Positions 34,423 to 44,424 of a stretch of 64,000 nucleotides of DNA are shown here, one piece after another; within the stretch, counting starts at the first letter, position 1; each line of letters starts with the position of its first letter. Origin of the DNA: Sporobolomyces roseus. Its lineage: Eukaryota > Basidiomycota > Microbotryomycetes > Sporidiobolales > Sporidiobolaceae. The DNA is taken from the NCBI GenBank assembly GCA_016617785.1, contig JADILM010000008.1, positions 310,001-374,000 of the forward strand, written 5' to 3'. The notes under the pieces are model-generated. The model was given only the letters and a program-made list of their open reading frames with translations, had not been told where the DNA came from and made no database searches. The position numbers and the translations under genes were made by a program.

Positions 34423-35619
34423 CTAACGCTCAGCGACAATTCCAAGCTTGTTTCGCACCAATTCCATCCTCGACCATTCGTCCATCGTTCGACCGATCAA
34501 TCCTGCGAGCCCGGAAATCAAGTTCCCTTCATCGAGGCCTCGCCAGTTCTTCCTACGACGGGCGAGGGCGTGAAGTATGAAGTCCTCGGAAGGATCGTCC
34601 TCCTTTGGAGTGAAGAATTTGATGATTGTTTCCTTCGTACGATGATCTCCAAAGTCGAGAAAGACGACGTGAGGATCGGACTCCGTTGTCGTGTTGAGGA
34701 CAAGGATGTCTCTGATATCGAAGCCGAAGTCGACTAGTTCGCTATCTTGCAAGCGACGCTGAGTTCCCAACATTCGACAAACCTTCATCAATCGCTTCGA
34801 GTCCTAGTCAGCTCACTTTAACCGCAAAGAAAGCAGAGTAAACAACTTACGATAGGATCTATCCCTTCAACAGTGAGCTGTCCATGTTTCGCCAGATTGA
34901 ACTTGTAGCAATCTTCGAAAGTCACTGCAATCTTCGGGTCGCTCAGATCCTCCAAGACGATGCCGACAACGTCTTCTCCCCAAGGCACTCGGAAGCAATA
35001 GAAGCCGTAGCAGATAGGAACGTCTCGACCTTGTAAATTGCGAAAAGCAGCGTATCTAAAAGCAAAGAATGCGAAAATATCAGTTCAGTCACCGAGTCAA
35101 TTGAGAGACGTCGACGATGAGGACTCACGCTCGAGCTTCTCGCGATTCGAACCATTTTGCTGACCACCAATCGAATACCTCGACTTCTTCAGCGACCCAA
35201 CTTCCGTCAGGAAATGGATAAAGTGATTCGACGAGCAATTTGACGACGACCTTTCCATAGACCTTTCCTTCTCCTTCGACCGTAGCTGTCCAGACTTGCG
35301 ACCACTTGTCGACTCCCGACTGTAACGTTTTGAGTAGCTTGATTTCGAGATTCGAGGGGGATTGTTCGAGTCGATAAAGGAGGGATTCGTTTACTGGTCG
35401 AAGAGGGTTCGGCGAAGGATGATCGGGTTCATTGAGTACAGCGACATCGACTGTGCTCGCTGGGTGTAGATTGAAGGAGGTGAAGGGGAGCTTGACTGTC
35501 GATCCAAGCGGACTTTCAACGGCGATTGCGCGTCGACGTTCGAGAGGTGCGAGTTGACGCTCTGTAACGGGCTCAAGATAGCGATCCGGGAGGTCGTAGA
35601 CCAATGGGGAGGGCAACAT
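34423..35619 (-). CDS. Kinase-like (aminoglycoside-phosphotransferase-type) protein, paralogue 1
   Basis: This is a kinase-fold-like protein of a basidiomycete-expanded class; activity and substrate are unknown. The start at 35619 gives MLPSPLVYDLPDRYLEP. The N-lobe has WSQVWTATVEGEG and VYGKVVVKLLVESLYP (candidate ATP-binding Lys). A Glu-rich helix with VAEEVEVFDWWSAKWFESREARA follows, then GRDVPICYGFY and the hinge GIVLEDLSD. The C-lobe has LVDFGFDIRDILVL where the HxD loop would be and VVFLDFGDHRT, an apparent DFG. The two introns split it after REARA and after GIDPI. The paralogue at 62.6-63.8 kb shares the order WSQVW, VVVKL, GRDVPICYGF, LEDL. The catalytic loop lacks a clear His-x-Asp, so activity is uncertain. 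Confidence 0.6.
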
Positions 35620-35768
35620 GGTATGAGTACAGGAGGAGAGTCACCAAATGACTGGCTCCTTGCTCCCAGCATCCGATCCGCGGCCTTTTCGGAGTTCCGG
35701 TCTCCCCTCTCTCCCTTCTCTCTTTCTTCATCCTCTCTCCCAGAGCATATTCGAATCTTGAATCTAGG

Positions 35769-38700
35769 ATGCTACAATTCCTAAGCCCGACTGAAGACTT
35801 GATCCGCCGGTTCAACCCCTTCGCACCCACCGCTCGTCGAACAGCAGATCCAAGCCCCAAGGTTCATGTCTACCACATGTTGGGTTTACCTGGTCAGATA
35901 GTTCACAGAATACCACGTCAACCTGAGCCAGCAAGTCTTCTAGGCGGTCCTCAGATGTTTCACCCTCGTTCGGTACGAGAGCGCGCGAGCCTTTTCTTTC
36001 TGCTAGTCCCAGCTGACTCGTTCCTTTCGATACCCCTTACAGTATGCGGCGTGGACAATGCTTACAGAAAGACTGGTTTATTGTCCTTCTCTCCCCTCCG
36101 GAGACCCCACCAGAACTACAGCAAAAGCAGCAAAGGATCTCAAACCTACGAAGCTCACTCGAGTTGGCTGGCAGTCCTTATATCCGCCTGAACTAGCGAC
36201 TGCATACTTGAAGAGTATGATCCAAGGCTCCTCCCGCGTGCACTACATCCCGCAGCAGCAACGACTGCTCGAAACCGAGGGAGACGTCGGGTATGCTAGG
36301 ATTACCTAGCTCATGTTCCGCTGTTAAGTCTTCTTTCGCTCTTTCTGTTCGCTCGAATCGAATCTAAGCTTCTCTTCATCGCTTAGACTTCATTCTCGCT
36401 ATCGGACTGGAATTTGGTGAAATGGAAAATTGGCCCCGAATCGTCTGCCATTCGTGACCAAAGTCTGGATTGTTCAGTCAACTTGTTGTAGATCTATTCT
36501 ATTCTTTTATTCTTTCTTCTTCTTTACCTATCTCTACTCTCATCACCACTCTCGTTAGGAATATAACTCAGTTCATTGTTATTGCCTTGACTCGAGAGTC
36601 CAACAACTACCTTCACCGTCCGCCTTCGACTCCTCCTCGTCGACCTCTCTCCAAAAGCTCGAACTCTGAACTCGCCCTCCAGCTGAAGATCGGTAGTTCC
36701 TGCACTTTTTTAACAATACCAGAGTAGTTCAACACCCCAACTATTCAACCTACGCCCACCATTCCTTCCTCTCCATCCTCAACTCATTCTTCCGATCACT
36801 CAACATCTCTTTCTTCGGTCCATCCATCTCAGCTCTCCAACTCCTCTAACGCCCTATCCGATTCCTCAGAACCTATCTTACCACCTCTCCGCCGTTCCGC
36901 CCGTACCCGTAACCTCGCTCCTACTCACTCACCTTCCGATCTCGATACCTTCCTCACCGCTCACCAGCACTCAGTCCGATTCGCTACTACCACCATGTCC
37001 GAACCCAATCTACCCACCACTCTCTCCGATATCAACAACGCTTGGAACTCCGACATCATTCCTCGTCCACCTGCTCCTCATTCAACTTCCTCTCACCAGT
37101 CAGTTGGATCGGTCAAGAGGAGACAAGCTATGGAGGAGGAGCTACTTAAGTTTCGGGAGAAACAGCGTATGGAAGCGGAGGAGTTCATGAGGAATTCGGA
37201 GGAGAATTTGCTTCTCGCTGATGAAAGGTCTGCCAAGGGTGAAGTTCTCAAGGAACAATCTACTCGCACCGGTCCTTCGCTTTCAGCAAAGGATGCGGAG
37301 ATCGGAGTAGTACTACGTGCACTCGAAGAGTTGGAGTTGAGGAAGAAGTCGCTTCAGGATATTTTGGGTGCGAAAGAAGGAGGAGGATCCATTTCCGTCA
37401 AGTCTCAAGACTTCAACACTCCCAAAGTCGCTCAGGTGACTCACAAGCTCAAGGTTACGCCTCCTGACAAGTGGGAAGGCGAGTGGGATCGTGTGAAGCT
37501 GGAGACTTGGATTAAGGCGGCTCAAGGCTACCTTGATGGGATTGGGATTGGAGAGAATGATCTTCTCCTTGAGTCTTCCCCTCTCGTTATTCACACTATC
37601 CGCTCGCTCTTCTCGAGCAAAGAGACTACTGAAGGTGTTTCTCCTCAATCCTGGTTCAACACTCGTCAGGAGCGATTCCCCTTCACCTCGGTTTCACAAG
37701 TCTTCGAGGAGATGCGCAAGTACTGGTACGACGATACGGCCGCTGAGAAGGCTTACGAGAAGTACCGTTCGGTTAAACAAGGCACCTTACGAGCTCGCGA
37801 GTTTGGTGCTCGAGTTGAAATCCTCGCGAACGCGTGCTTCGACCGAGTCCTTGATGACGCTGATCGTATCTCGACCTTCGAACGTGGACTCAACACCAAC
37901 TATCGCGACCACCTCAAGTTCGTTCGTTCGATGGCTCGTTTGGGAGGATCCGTACCTTCGACTTTCGATTCGAATGTCGAAATGGCCGCTGTCGCCGATA
38001 GTCTCGACGCTTTCAAGAATCCTCTTAAGCGCACTTCCTCTACTCTCCCTTCTACATCATCCCCTCTCGCGAAGAAGTCTGAATCGACTAACTCTTCTTC
38101 GTCTCGATCAGCTTCTTCCGCAGGTTCGGACTCGACTTGGGTCAAGGATGCTCAGAACTTCCAATCGAACTTCGCGTTATCGGACCGAGATACTTGGTTC
38201 CGAGCCGATGGTCAGAAACCCTCGTCGAGTCTTCGCTGGAACTGTGGGAACAAAGGGGAGCATTATTCGCAATCCTGCCCGAATCCTCGCAAGGATCCTA
38301 CGAAGATAAAGTTGGCACGCATCGCAAAGCTAAGTCCCGTCTCTTCTTCTTCTCCTTCGTCGAAGATTGAGGAGGAAACTAGGAGTTCGGAGTCGGGAAA
38401 AGGCAGCGACGAGTAAGAACTGACGGTTCTTATTCGTCGACTCGTAATTCGTCACCACCGCTTCTCAAGCGAACCGAAGATGAAGTGACAGCCTCTGTTT
38501 CAAGGAACAATCGATTCTCGATTTGTATCTGCGAAGACTTAGTAACAAGGTGTCTTTCTGAGGGCATTGTGGTTCCAACAACAGAGGAGTTGTTCAGTCT
38601 CGTGTGTTCAACGCTGACCGACCCTCTCATTGAAGAAACAGAATCTTCTCAACTCGACCTCGACGACTCGATTTTGGATTCGGATAGGATTCAGCAAGTC

Positions 38701-41700
38701 GCTTCGGCTTCTTGCGCGGCGGGTTTCACTCCCGTCGTTTCCTCGATGGTCTCATCTCGTACTGAAGAGGTCATGGTTCCAGAGGTTCCTTCTGAAACTG
38801 CAATGTCGTCAACTCCGTCGGTTCCCGCTCAGGATCTTTCTCTCGAGTGCCCGCCGAGAGAAAAGGAAGCTGCTTCTAAGCGCAAGCGCAAGCGAAAGCG
38901 GGCTTCAGTTAAGTCTCCCGAACCTACTATCGCTATCGACCCTCTGTCTGCAGACATCGAGATTGCAGGAACGAAAGCTCACGCTCTTTTCGATTCTGGT
39001 TCACAGGCGGACGTCATGAGCTCTTCCTTCGCTCATCGTCTTGGCCTCAACTTCCATCGACTCATTGCTCCGGTTCATGCTGAACTCGGAGCTGACGGAC
39101 ACGAGGTTCGTTTATCGATTTTTACCTCATCCTCGTGTTCGGCTGGCAATCTCTCGTTTCCGCAGAGATCGTTCTTCGTCGCTCCTCTCCCTGCTGGAGT
39201 CGACGTCATCCTTGGAGTGCCATGGCTCAAGGATACAAACTCGGCGGTCTCAGTCAAGAAAGTCTTCGTCGTTCCTCAAGGTCCTTCGGAGGATGTGATC
39301 GATTTCGAATCCGGTCGTTTCGCGATTCAACCTCAACGTAACCTGGACGATCTCGGGTTCGTCAATCGTCCAATGTCGTCTGATGAATCTCATCGATTCG
39401 CGCTGTGTGCGATTGCTGCTAATATTCCAGGTATCGACGATTACGTTGATTACGAGGAGCACAACCCTCTCCTCGACGTTGAGGATGAACTCGAAGGTCT
39501 GACGGACCTGACTCTGGAGGAAGCGGAGGAGCGGATAAAGGAACTTTTGGAACGGTTTTCCGATGTTCTCGTCGACGATCTTCCAGACCGACTTCCGCCA
39601 CTTCGACCTATCAACCACGAGATCGATCTCGATGAGGACTTCAAGCAGCACGCTCGACCGATTCCGATGCCGACTCGTTACGAAAAGCAGTGGGCTGCTC
39701 ATCTTCGCAAGTTCGTCGATACCGGTTATTGGTCGCCTGAAGCTCTCGATTCCGCCTGCGCCATGTTTGCCGTTCCGAAACATGACAAGACTCAAGCTCG
39801 TTTCGTCATCAATCTCAAACCGAGGAATCAACGGACGACTCGACGAGTTTCTCCGATTCCCGATATGCGTCAAGCTCTTGGACGTGTCGCCTCTCACAAG
39901 ATCCGTACGAAGCTGGACTTCAAGAAGGCTTACGAACAGGTCCGAGTCGCATTGGAGTCGATCCACAAGACAGGTTTCGTCACGAAAAGTGGTACTTTCG
40001 TTTCTCGAGTCATGCAACAAGGCGACTGCAACGCTCCCGACACGATGCATCGTGTATGCTACATGATGTTCAACAAGGCGATCGGTCGGTTCGTCGATGT
40101 CTTCTACGACGATGTCTTCGTCTACTCAAATTCGTATCGGGATCACCTTTGACACCTCGAAATCGTTTTCGAGACTCTTCGACACTACAAGTTCTACCTC
40201 GCTCGCGACAAGGTGCAACTCATGGCTGACTCGGTCGACGCTCTCAGTGCCGTGATTACTGACGAAGGAATCTCGGTCGATCCTTCGAAATGGGAGTCGA
40301 TTCGAAATTGGCCAACTCCTCGGAACCCTAAAGACGTCCTTCGCTTTATGGGTACGGTGCAGTGGTTAGCTGATCATCTTCCTCGACTCAGTGAACTAGC
40401 AGCTCCTCTCACCCACCTTACCGGAAAAGTCGACTGGAATTGGACTCCCGAATGCGACGTTGCGTTTGAAGCTATCAAGTCGGAGGTTCCTCGTACTCTT
40501 CGAACTCTCGATCTCAAGACCATCGACTCGGGCGAGGAGCGACTGTTCCTATTCACTGATGCGTCGATTTACGGTTGTGGAGGTTGGCTCGGACAAGGAA
40601 CATCTCGACACGACGCTCGTCCGATTCGTTTCGTTTCCGCCAAGTTCAACCCTGCTCAATACAACTACACCACGACGGATCAAGAACTTCTAGCTGTCCT
40701 TCACTGTTGCGTCAAGATGGCCGACTACTTGCGAGGAGTTCACTTTACGGTCGTTTCGGATCATATGCCGTTGCGAACCTACTGGCAGCAAGACCCAAAA
40801 CTGACTCGCAGGCACATTCGAATGTGGGAGACGCTTGCTGAGTACAATTTCGACTGGGAGTTCATTCCTGGAAAGGAAAACGACTTGGCGGATTCGCTTT
40901 CTCGACTCGCAGAATTGGGTTCGACGGTTGAGAATCTCTCTCTTCCCGTGGCTACTGAACCTTCTCCCGCAGACGATGACGATGCGCCATTCCCGGAGCG
41001 TCCCTCTCCTCGAATGACTGTCACCGTCGCCGCTCTCATTTCTGCTATCGCTGCTAAGTCTCCTTCCTCTTCATCTTCTCAGGTTCGTTCGGTTCTGACG
41101 GCGTTTCCTGATTCATTCGAAACAGGATTGCGCTCGGCTCTTCCGAACGATACTCTTGCGAAGAAGGTGTTGGCGAATCCGAGCGCATTCCCTTCGTTCG
41201 CGGTGGAGGATGGTCTCGTTTTCGTTTCGGACGACTCTGGTCTTCGACTGGTCGTCCCTCAAGGTCGTTGTTCGGAGGAGGAGGAGGTCGAAGTCACTCC
41301 AAGTCTCGTCGAATACGTGATACGGTACGCTCATCTTGTTCTCGGTCACTTTGGAGCGGCGAAAACGCTTGCGTATGTTCGTCGCTTCTTCTGGTGGCCG
41401 CAGATGCATCGTGACGTATACGATTACTGTCGTTCGTGCGAGATTTGCTGTCGAAACAAGCCCTCGTCGTCGAAACCATTCGGACAACTTCACCCTCTCG
41501 ACACTCCTTCTCGACCTTGGTCAACCGCATCCCTCGACTTCGTCGTTGGTCTTCCTCCCGTTACGCTTAACGGTGTCGTCGTCAATTCGATCCTTTCAGT
41601 CACGGACTTGCTCAGCAAGATGGTGGTCTTGATTCCCTTATCGACGACGGCGACTGCCGCTGAAGTAGCTGAGTCTTTCTTCCTTTTCGTCTATCGTCGC

Positions 41701-44152
41701 TTTGGCCTCCCTGATGCTCTCGTATCGGACAGAGACCCGAAGTTCACGTCGGCGTTTTGGAAAGCACTTTGTGCGAAGATCAATATCAAGTTGAAAATGT
41801 CAACTTCTAACCATCCTCAGACTGACGGTCGATCGGAGGTTACGAACAAGATTGTTGGAACAATTCTCAAGTGCTACTGTGAGGATTCGCCTCGCGATTG
41901 GGCAACTCGACTCTCGGAGGTGGAATTCGCGATCAACTCGGCTCCCTCGTCTGCAACCTCAACCTCTCCTTTCGAACTCGTTCTTGGCTACCTACCTTCC
42001 CCATTCCCTACCGACTCGTGGACAAGTGCTCCCGTCGACTCTGTCAACGAGCGAACGGAGGAAGCTCATCGCTCCTGGCTGAAGGCTACGGATGCTTTGA
42101 TCGCTTCTCGAGTGGATATGGTACACGAGGGTAACAAACATCGTCGTAAAGACGATGAGTCTATCTTCGCAATTGGTGGCAAAGCTTACGTTTCGACTTC
42201 AGGTTTGCGTTTTCCAGATTCTATATCCGGCAAATTCATCCCTCGCTACATCGGTCCCTTTCCCATCATCGACGCTGATCACAGCAAATCGACCTACGTT
42301 CTCACTTTCCCTCCCCATCTTCGGCTTCACCCTCGTATCCATGCTTCCAAACTTCGCCCTCATTTCGACAACGACGATTCCCGATTCCCTTCTCGCTCCC
42401 TCTCTCAGCCCGGTCCCGCTCTCTCGGCCTCCGACGCAGCTCAAGAGGAATGGTACGTTGAGAAGATAGTCGGAGATCGAATGAGGAGAGGAAAGAAGGA
42501 GTACAAGGTTCGATACGAGGGTTATTCAGCTGGAGATGATCAATGGAGACCTGGATCGGAGATCGAGTCGACCGCTCCCGACGCGCTCGAGGAGTACCTG
42601 CAGGCGCAGACCGTCGGCGCTCGACGTCTCCCTGGTCGTCGTTCGAAGAAAGTCGCAGCTTTCTTCTCGTCGATTCCCTCTCTTTTTTCGAAACCGTTGG
42701 TTTCGTCTTTAGGGGGGGTGGGTGCTAGGATTACCTAGCTCATGTTCCGCTGTTAAGTCTTCTTTCGCTCTTTCTGTTCGCTCGAATCGAATCTAAGCTT
42801 CTCTTCATCGCTTAGACTTCATTCTCGCTATCGGACTGGAATTTGGTGAAATGGAAAATTGGCCCCGAATCGTCTGCCATTCGTGACCAAAGTCTGGATT
42901 GTTCAGTCAACTTGTTGTAGATCTATTCTATTCTTTTATTCTTTCTTCTTCTTTACCTATCTCTACTCTCATCACCACTCTCGTTAGGAATATAACTCAG
43001 TTCATTGTTATTGCCTTGACTCGAGAGTCCAACAACTACCTTCACCGTCCGCCTTCGACTCCTCCTCGTCGACCTCTCTCCAAAAGCTCGAACTCTGAAC
43101 TCGCCCTCCAGCTGAAGATCGGTAGTTCCTGCAGGGTACAAACATTTCTTCGCAAATTGTGGACAACACTGCTGACGCTGAACCCGTTCTGTAGCGACTC
43201 TGTCATGTACAATATACTCGCGCCACTCGTCGATATGCTCAATCAGCTCATAGCGCCGCAGTTCCGTCCTTACGTTCTGATTGGTATTCAGCATCAAACG
43301 AGCGTAAAGCCGCTACGCCACCGTCAGTGATATGCCCGTCTCTTACAAAAAAATCAGCTCAAGAATATCGTAACAGCTGTCATCGCGCTCGATCATGTTC
43401 TCACACTGCTCGATCGTCGAGGCTTTACATCGCACACTGCAGCCGACTATCGACGTTCCCGCATTCAACTTGTGATAGTAGAAGAGAAGGTTAGCTCACT
43501 AGCACTGTGACACGGATAACGCGACTCAGTTTTTCATGCACAGAAAGCGGGATATGTTCGACCGGACGGATGGGATTTCTCTTTTCGTGAAGAGAACGCT
43601 GAGAAATTGCTCCCGCAGGTCATGATGTGCTTCTACCGTCCTTTCAGCTTCTATCATAGCCAGCAGGTCAACTGAAGCCCTCGATAAGTGCAGGTACGCT
43701 CGTTGGTTCGACTGTCAGCGCTTCATCTTGACAGATTACGAGCAAGCTATCGCCGTACATCTTAGGAAACAAACGCGAGCCACCGACCCTCTGTTCACGG
43801 CGACACACACCTGCTATCATCCTCGAGGAGGCTACGCTGACCCTGCCGACGCTATGTACAACCCGATGAGCATGGGCTTGCGAAATTCGATTTCGTTCAT
43901 GGCGATTTCAGCGCTCAACGAACTCGGCATTCTCGATTACACCGTGAGTCGCACTTTTGACTACTCTCAATCTTGAGTTCCAGTGAAGAGCTATTCGCCC
44001 CATGCATTGCAGAAGATGCTCATTCCACGATACCTTGTTCAGCAAGTTGTAGATGTGAGCATGCGATCTCAAACTTCCGACTCTTTAGATCTCAGCACTG
44101 ATAGCTTGACATCTGTTTCCAGTCAAGAGTAACGGCTATCATGAACGCTTGA
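35769..44152 (+). CDS. Unrecognised 370-aa protein whose second intron holds a complete retrotransposon
   Basis: Eight exons join without a stop into 370 codons: 35769-35972, 36043-36290, 43195-43322, 43377-43489, 43544-43666, 43719-43943, 44013-44054 and 44123-44152. Exon 2 ends in phase 2 at GG; intron 2 is 36291-43194 (6,904 nt) and contains a 6,840-bp Ty3 element inserted 3 nt inside the intron. Before insertion the intron was about 59 nt, with CTGAC and TAG near its end. Conserved-looking segments include KVHVYHMLGLPGQIVHRIPR, YAAWTMLTERLVYCPSLPS, LVDMLNQLIAPQFRPYVLIG, RFILTDYEQAIAVHLRKQT and MGLRNSISFMAISALNELG. RFILTDYEQAI-type strings also occur in basidiomycete kinase-like families, but I do not assign a function. 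Exon 4 and 5 borders rest on phase consistency. Whether the giant intron is spliced is unknown. Confidence 0.6.
36289..36293 (+). repeat. Target-site duplication, left copy (GGGTA)
   Basis: This 5-bp direct repeat is matched at 43134-43138, the usual length for Ty3/gypsy integrases. It spans the exon 2/intron 2 junction (GG|GTA) of the host gene. Confidence 0.93.
36294..36704 (+). repeat. 5' LTR
   Basis: This 411-bp direct repeat matches 42723-43133 throughout, as far as can be read by eye. It begins TGCTAGGATTACC and ends GGTAGTTCCTGCA. It should carry the element's promoter and polyadenylation signals. An open frame from 36470 (MFSQLVVDLFYSF) runs through the LTR to a TAG at 36725-36727. 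Confidence 0.97.
36705..36994 (+). other. Leader between 5' LTR and gag
   Basis: This 290-bp leader has no TGG-initiated tRNA primer-binding site directly next to the LTR; the LTR is followed by CTTTTTTAACAATACC. After a TAG at 36725-36727 the gag frame is open all the way to the gag ATG, encoding a Ser/Pro/Thr-rich stretch with PPLRRSARTRNLAP. Either translation starts upstream at a non-AUG codon or this stretch is leader only. Confidence 0.5.
36995..38416 (+). CDS. gag: gag of the Ty3/gypsy element
   Basis: This structural polyprotein has 473 residues from the ATG at 36995 to the TAA at 38414-38416. Its N-terminal third is charged and helical (MEEELLKFREKQRMEAEEF). The central capsid-like region contains DKWEGEWDRVKLETWIKAAQ, then FEEMRKYWYDD and GTLRAREFGARVEILANAC, the usual gag core of fungal Ty3 elements. 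Near the end is a zinc knuckle whose second to fourth ligands are present (WNCGNKGEHYSQSC), but the expected first Cys is Arg (codon CGC where TGC would be expected). The stop lies inside the hairpin of the frameshift signal. Gag is made by normal termination and Gag-Pol by -1 frameshifting. Confidence 0.9.
   Translation: MSEPNLPTTLSDINNAWNSDIIPRPPAPHSTSSHQSVGSVKRRQAMEEELLKFREKQRMEAEEFMRNSEENLLLADERSAKGEVLKEQSTRTGPSLSAKDAEIGVVLRALEELELRKKSLQDILGAKEGGGSISVKSQDFNTPKVAQVTHKLKVTPPDKWEGEWDRVKLETWIKAAQGYLDGIGIGENDLLLESSPLVIHTIRSLFSSKETTEGVSPQSWFNTRQERFPFTSVSQVFEEMRKYWYDDTAAEKAYEKYRSVKQGTLRAREFGARVEILANACFDRVLDDADRISTFERGLNTNYRDHLKFVRSMARLGGSVPSTFDSNVEMAAVADSLDAFKNPLKRTSSTLPSTSSPLAKKSESTNSSSSRSASSAGSDSTWVKDAQNFQSNFALSDRDTWFRADGQKPSSSLRWNCGNKGEHYSQSCPNPRKDPTKIKLARIAKLSPVSSSSPSSKIEEETRSSESGKGSDE
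38395..38439 (+). promoter_or_regulatory. -1 ribosomal frameshift signal: GGGAAAA slippery site plus hairpin
   Basis: The heptamer GGGAAAA (38395-38401) is in the gag frame as G GGA AAA, a classic X XXY YYZ slippery site. After a 5-nt spacer (38402-38406) comes a stem of 14 base pairs: 38407-38420 pairs with 38426-38439, all Watson-Crick except one G-U (38413-38433), closed by a 5-nt loop TGACG. The gag TAA (38414-38416) is within the 5' arm. A -1 shift here enters exactly the frame that encodes protease and reverse transcriptase. Spacing and stem match known -1 frameshift signals; use in vivo is inferred. Confidence 0.85.
38401..42738 (+). pseudogene. pol: pol (PR-RT-RH-IN-chromodomain), interrupted by one TGA
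   Basis: This is the -1 frame after the slippery site, open to 40150-40152 (TGA) and then open in the same frame to a TAG at 42736-42738. Protease: ALFDSGSQADVMS (active site DSG). Reverse transcriptase: SACAMFAVPKHD, LDFKKAYEQVRV, VMQQGDCNAP and VFYDDVFVYS with the catalytic Asp pair. The TGA falls just after that motif (YRDHL-stop-HLEIVFETLR). RNase H: LFTDASIYGCGGWL, TTDQELLAVLHC and VVSDHMPLR. Integrase: an HHCC zinc finger (AHLVLGH, CRSCEICC) and the D,D-35-E core (SLDFVVGL, VSDRDPKFTSAFW, HPQTDGRSEVTNK). The C-terminus is a chromodomain (EWYVEKIVGDR, YKVRYEGYS, DQWRPG). The lone stop makes this copy defective unless it is read through. Confidence 0.92.
42710..42722 (+). other. Polypurine tract before the 3' LTR
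   Basis: The purine-rich run AGGGGGGGTGGG abuts the 3' LTR and is the expected primer site for plus-strand synthesis. It overlaps the end of the pol reading frame. Confidence 0.75.
42723..43133 (+). repeat. 3' LTR
   Basis: This is the second 411-bp copy, preceded by a purine run. The last codons and the TAG of pol (42736-42738) lie inside this LTR. It is followed directly by the target-site duplication. Confidence 0.97.
43134..43138 (+). repeat. Target-site duplication, right copy (GGGTA)
   Basis: This is the right-hand copy of the 5-bp duplication, directly after the terminal CA of the 3' LTR. It is followed by the rest of the original host intron (43139-43194). Confidence 0.93.
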
Positions 44153-44424
44153 CCAGCTGTAGATCTTGCGAATGAAACACCTGGTTTCCTCAGCCGGAGT
44201 TGAATGGTGGTCCAATTGCTCCTTCCGCCCTGCCTTGCAAAGCTGAACGATATTTTCCGATACCTTACTCACACGTCGTCGAGTGCCTCTGAGAACCACC
44301 TTACTTCCAACATTGTTTCTTTCGAAAGTACTACACGAGAAAGAGACAGAGACAGAGAACAGAGGAGAGTACGTAAAAGAGAGAGAGCAACATACAGCAC
44401 GACTAGCACACAACGACGAGAAGA
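44153..44424. other. Spacer between the split host gene and the RAD16-like fragment
   Basis: These 272 bp are purine-rich (GAGA repeats at 44335-44390). No gene was recognised. Confidence 0.4.

Larger units (their letters stand above)
36294..43133 (+). mobile_element. Full-length Ty3/gypsy LTR retrotransposon, chromovirus type
   Basis: The element is 6,840 bp with two 411-bp LTRs that look identical by eye, each beginning TG and ending CA. It is flanked by the 5-bp target duplication GGGTA (36289-36293 and 43134-43138). The order is gag, protease, reverse transcriptase, RNase H, integrase, chromodomain, which is the Ty3/gypsy (Metaviridae) order. The C-terminal chromodomain places it among chromoviruses. 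gag and pol are in different frames, linked by a -1 frameshift signal. One in-frame TGA at 40150-40152 interrupts pol, so this copy may need help from another. It lies in the same orientation as the host gene. Identical LTRs suggest recent insertion. Confidence 0.97.

Noticed and set aside
36470..36727. ORF inside the 5' LTR (also at 42899-43330 from the 3' LTR) with a hydrophobic start, possible accessory gene
   Set aside because: The two copies extend into unrelated flanks, and the composition is that of LTR DNA. The right-hand version only becomes coding where it enters the host exon at 43195. No protein family is evident.
39250..40050. 266-aa minus-strand ORF opposite pol
   Set aside because: It is a long antisense frame due to codon bias over the protease/RT region; no family features, and gag-pol on the plus strand explains the sequence.
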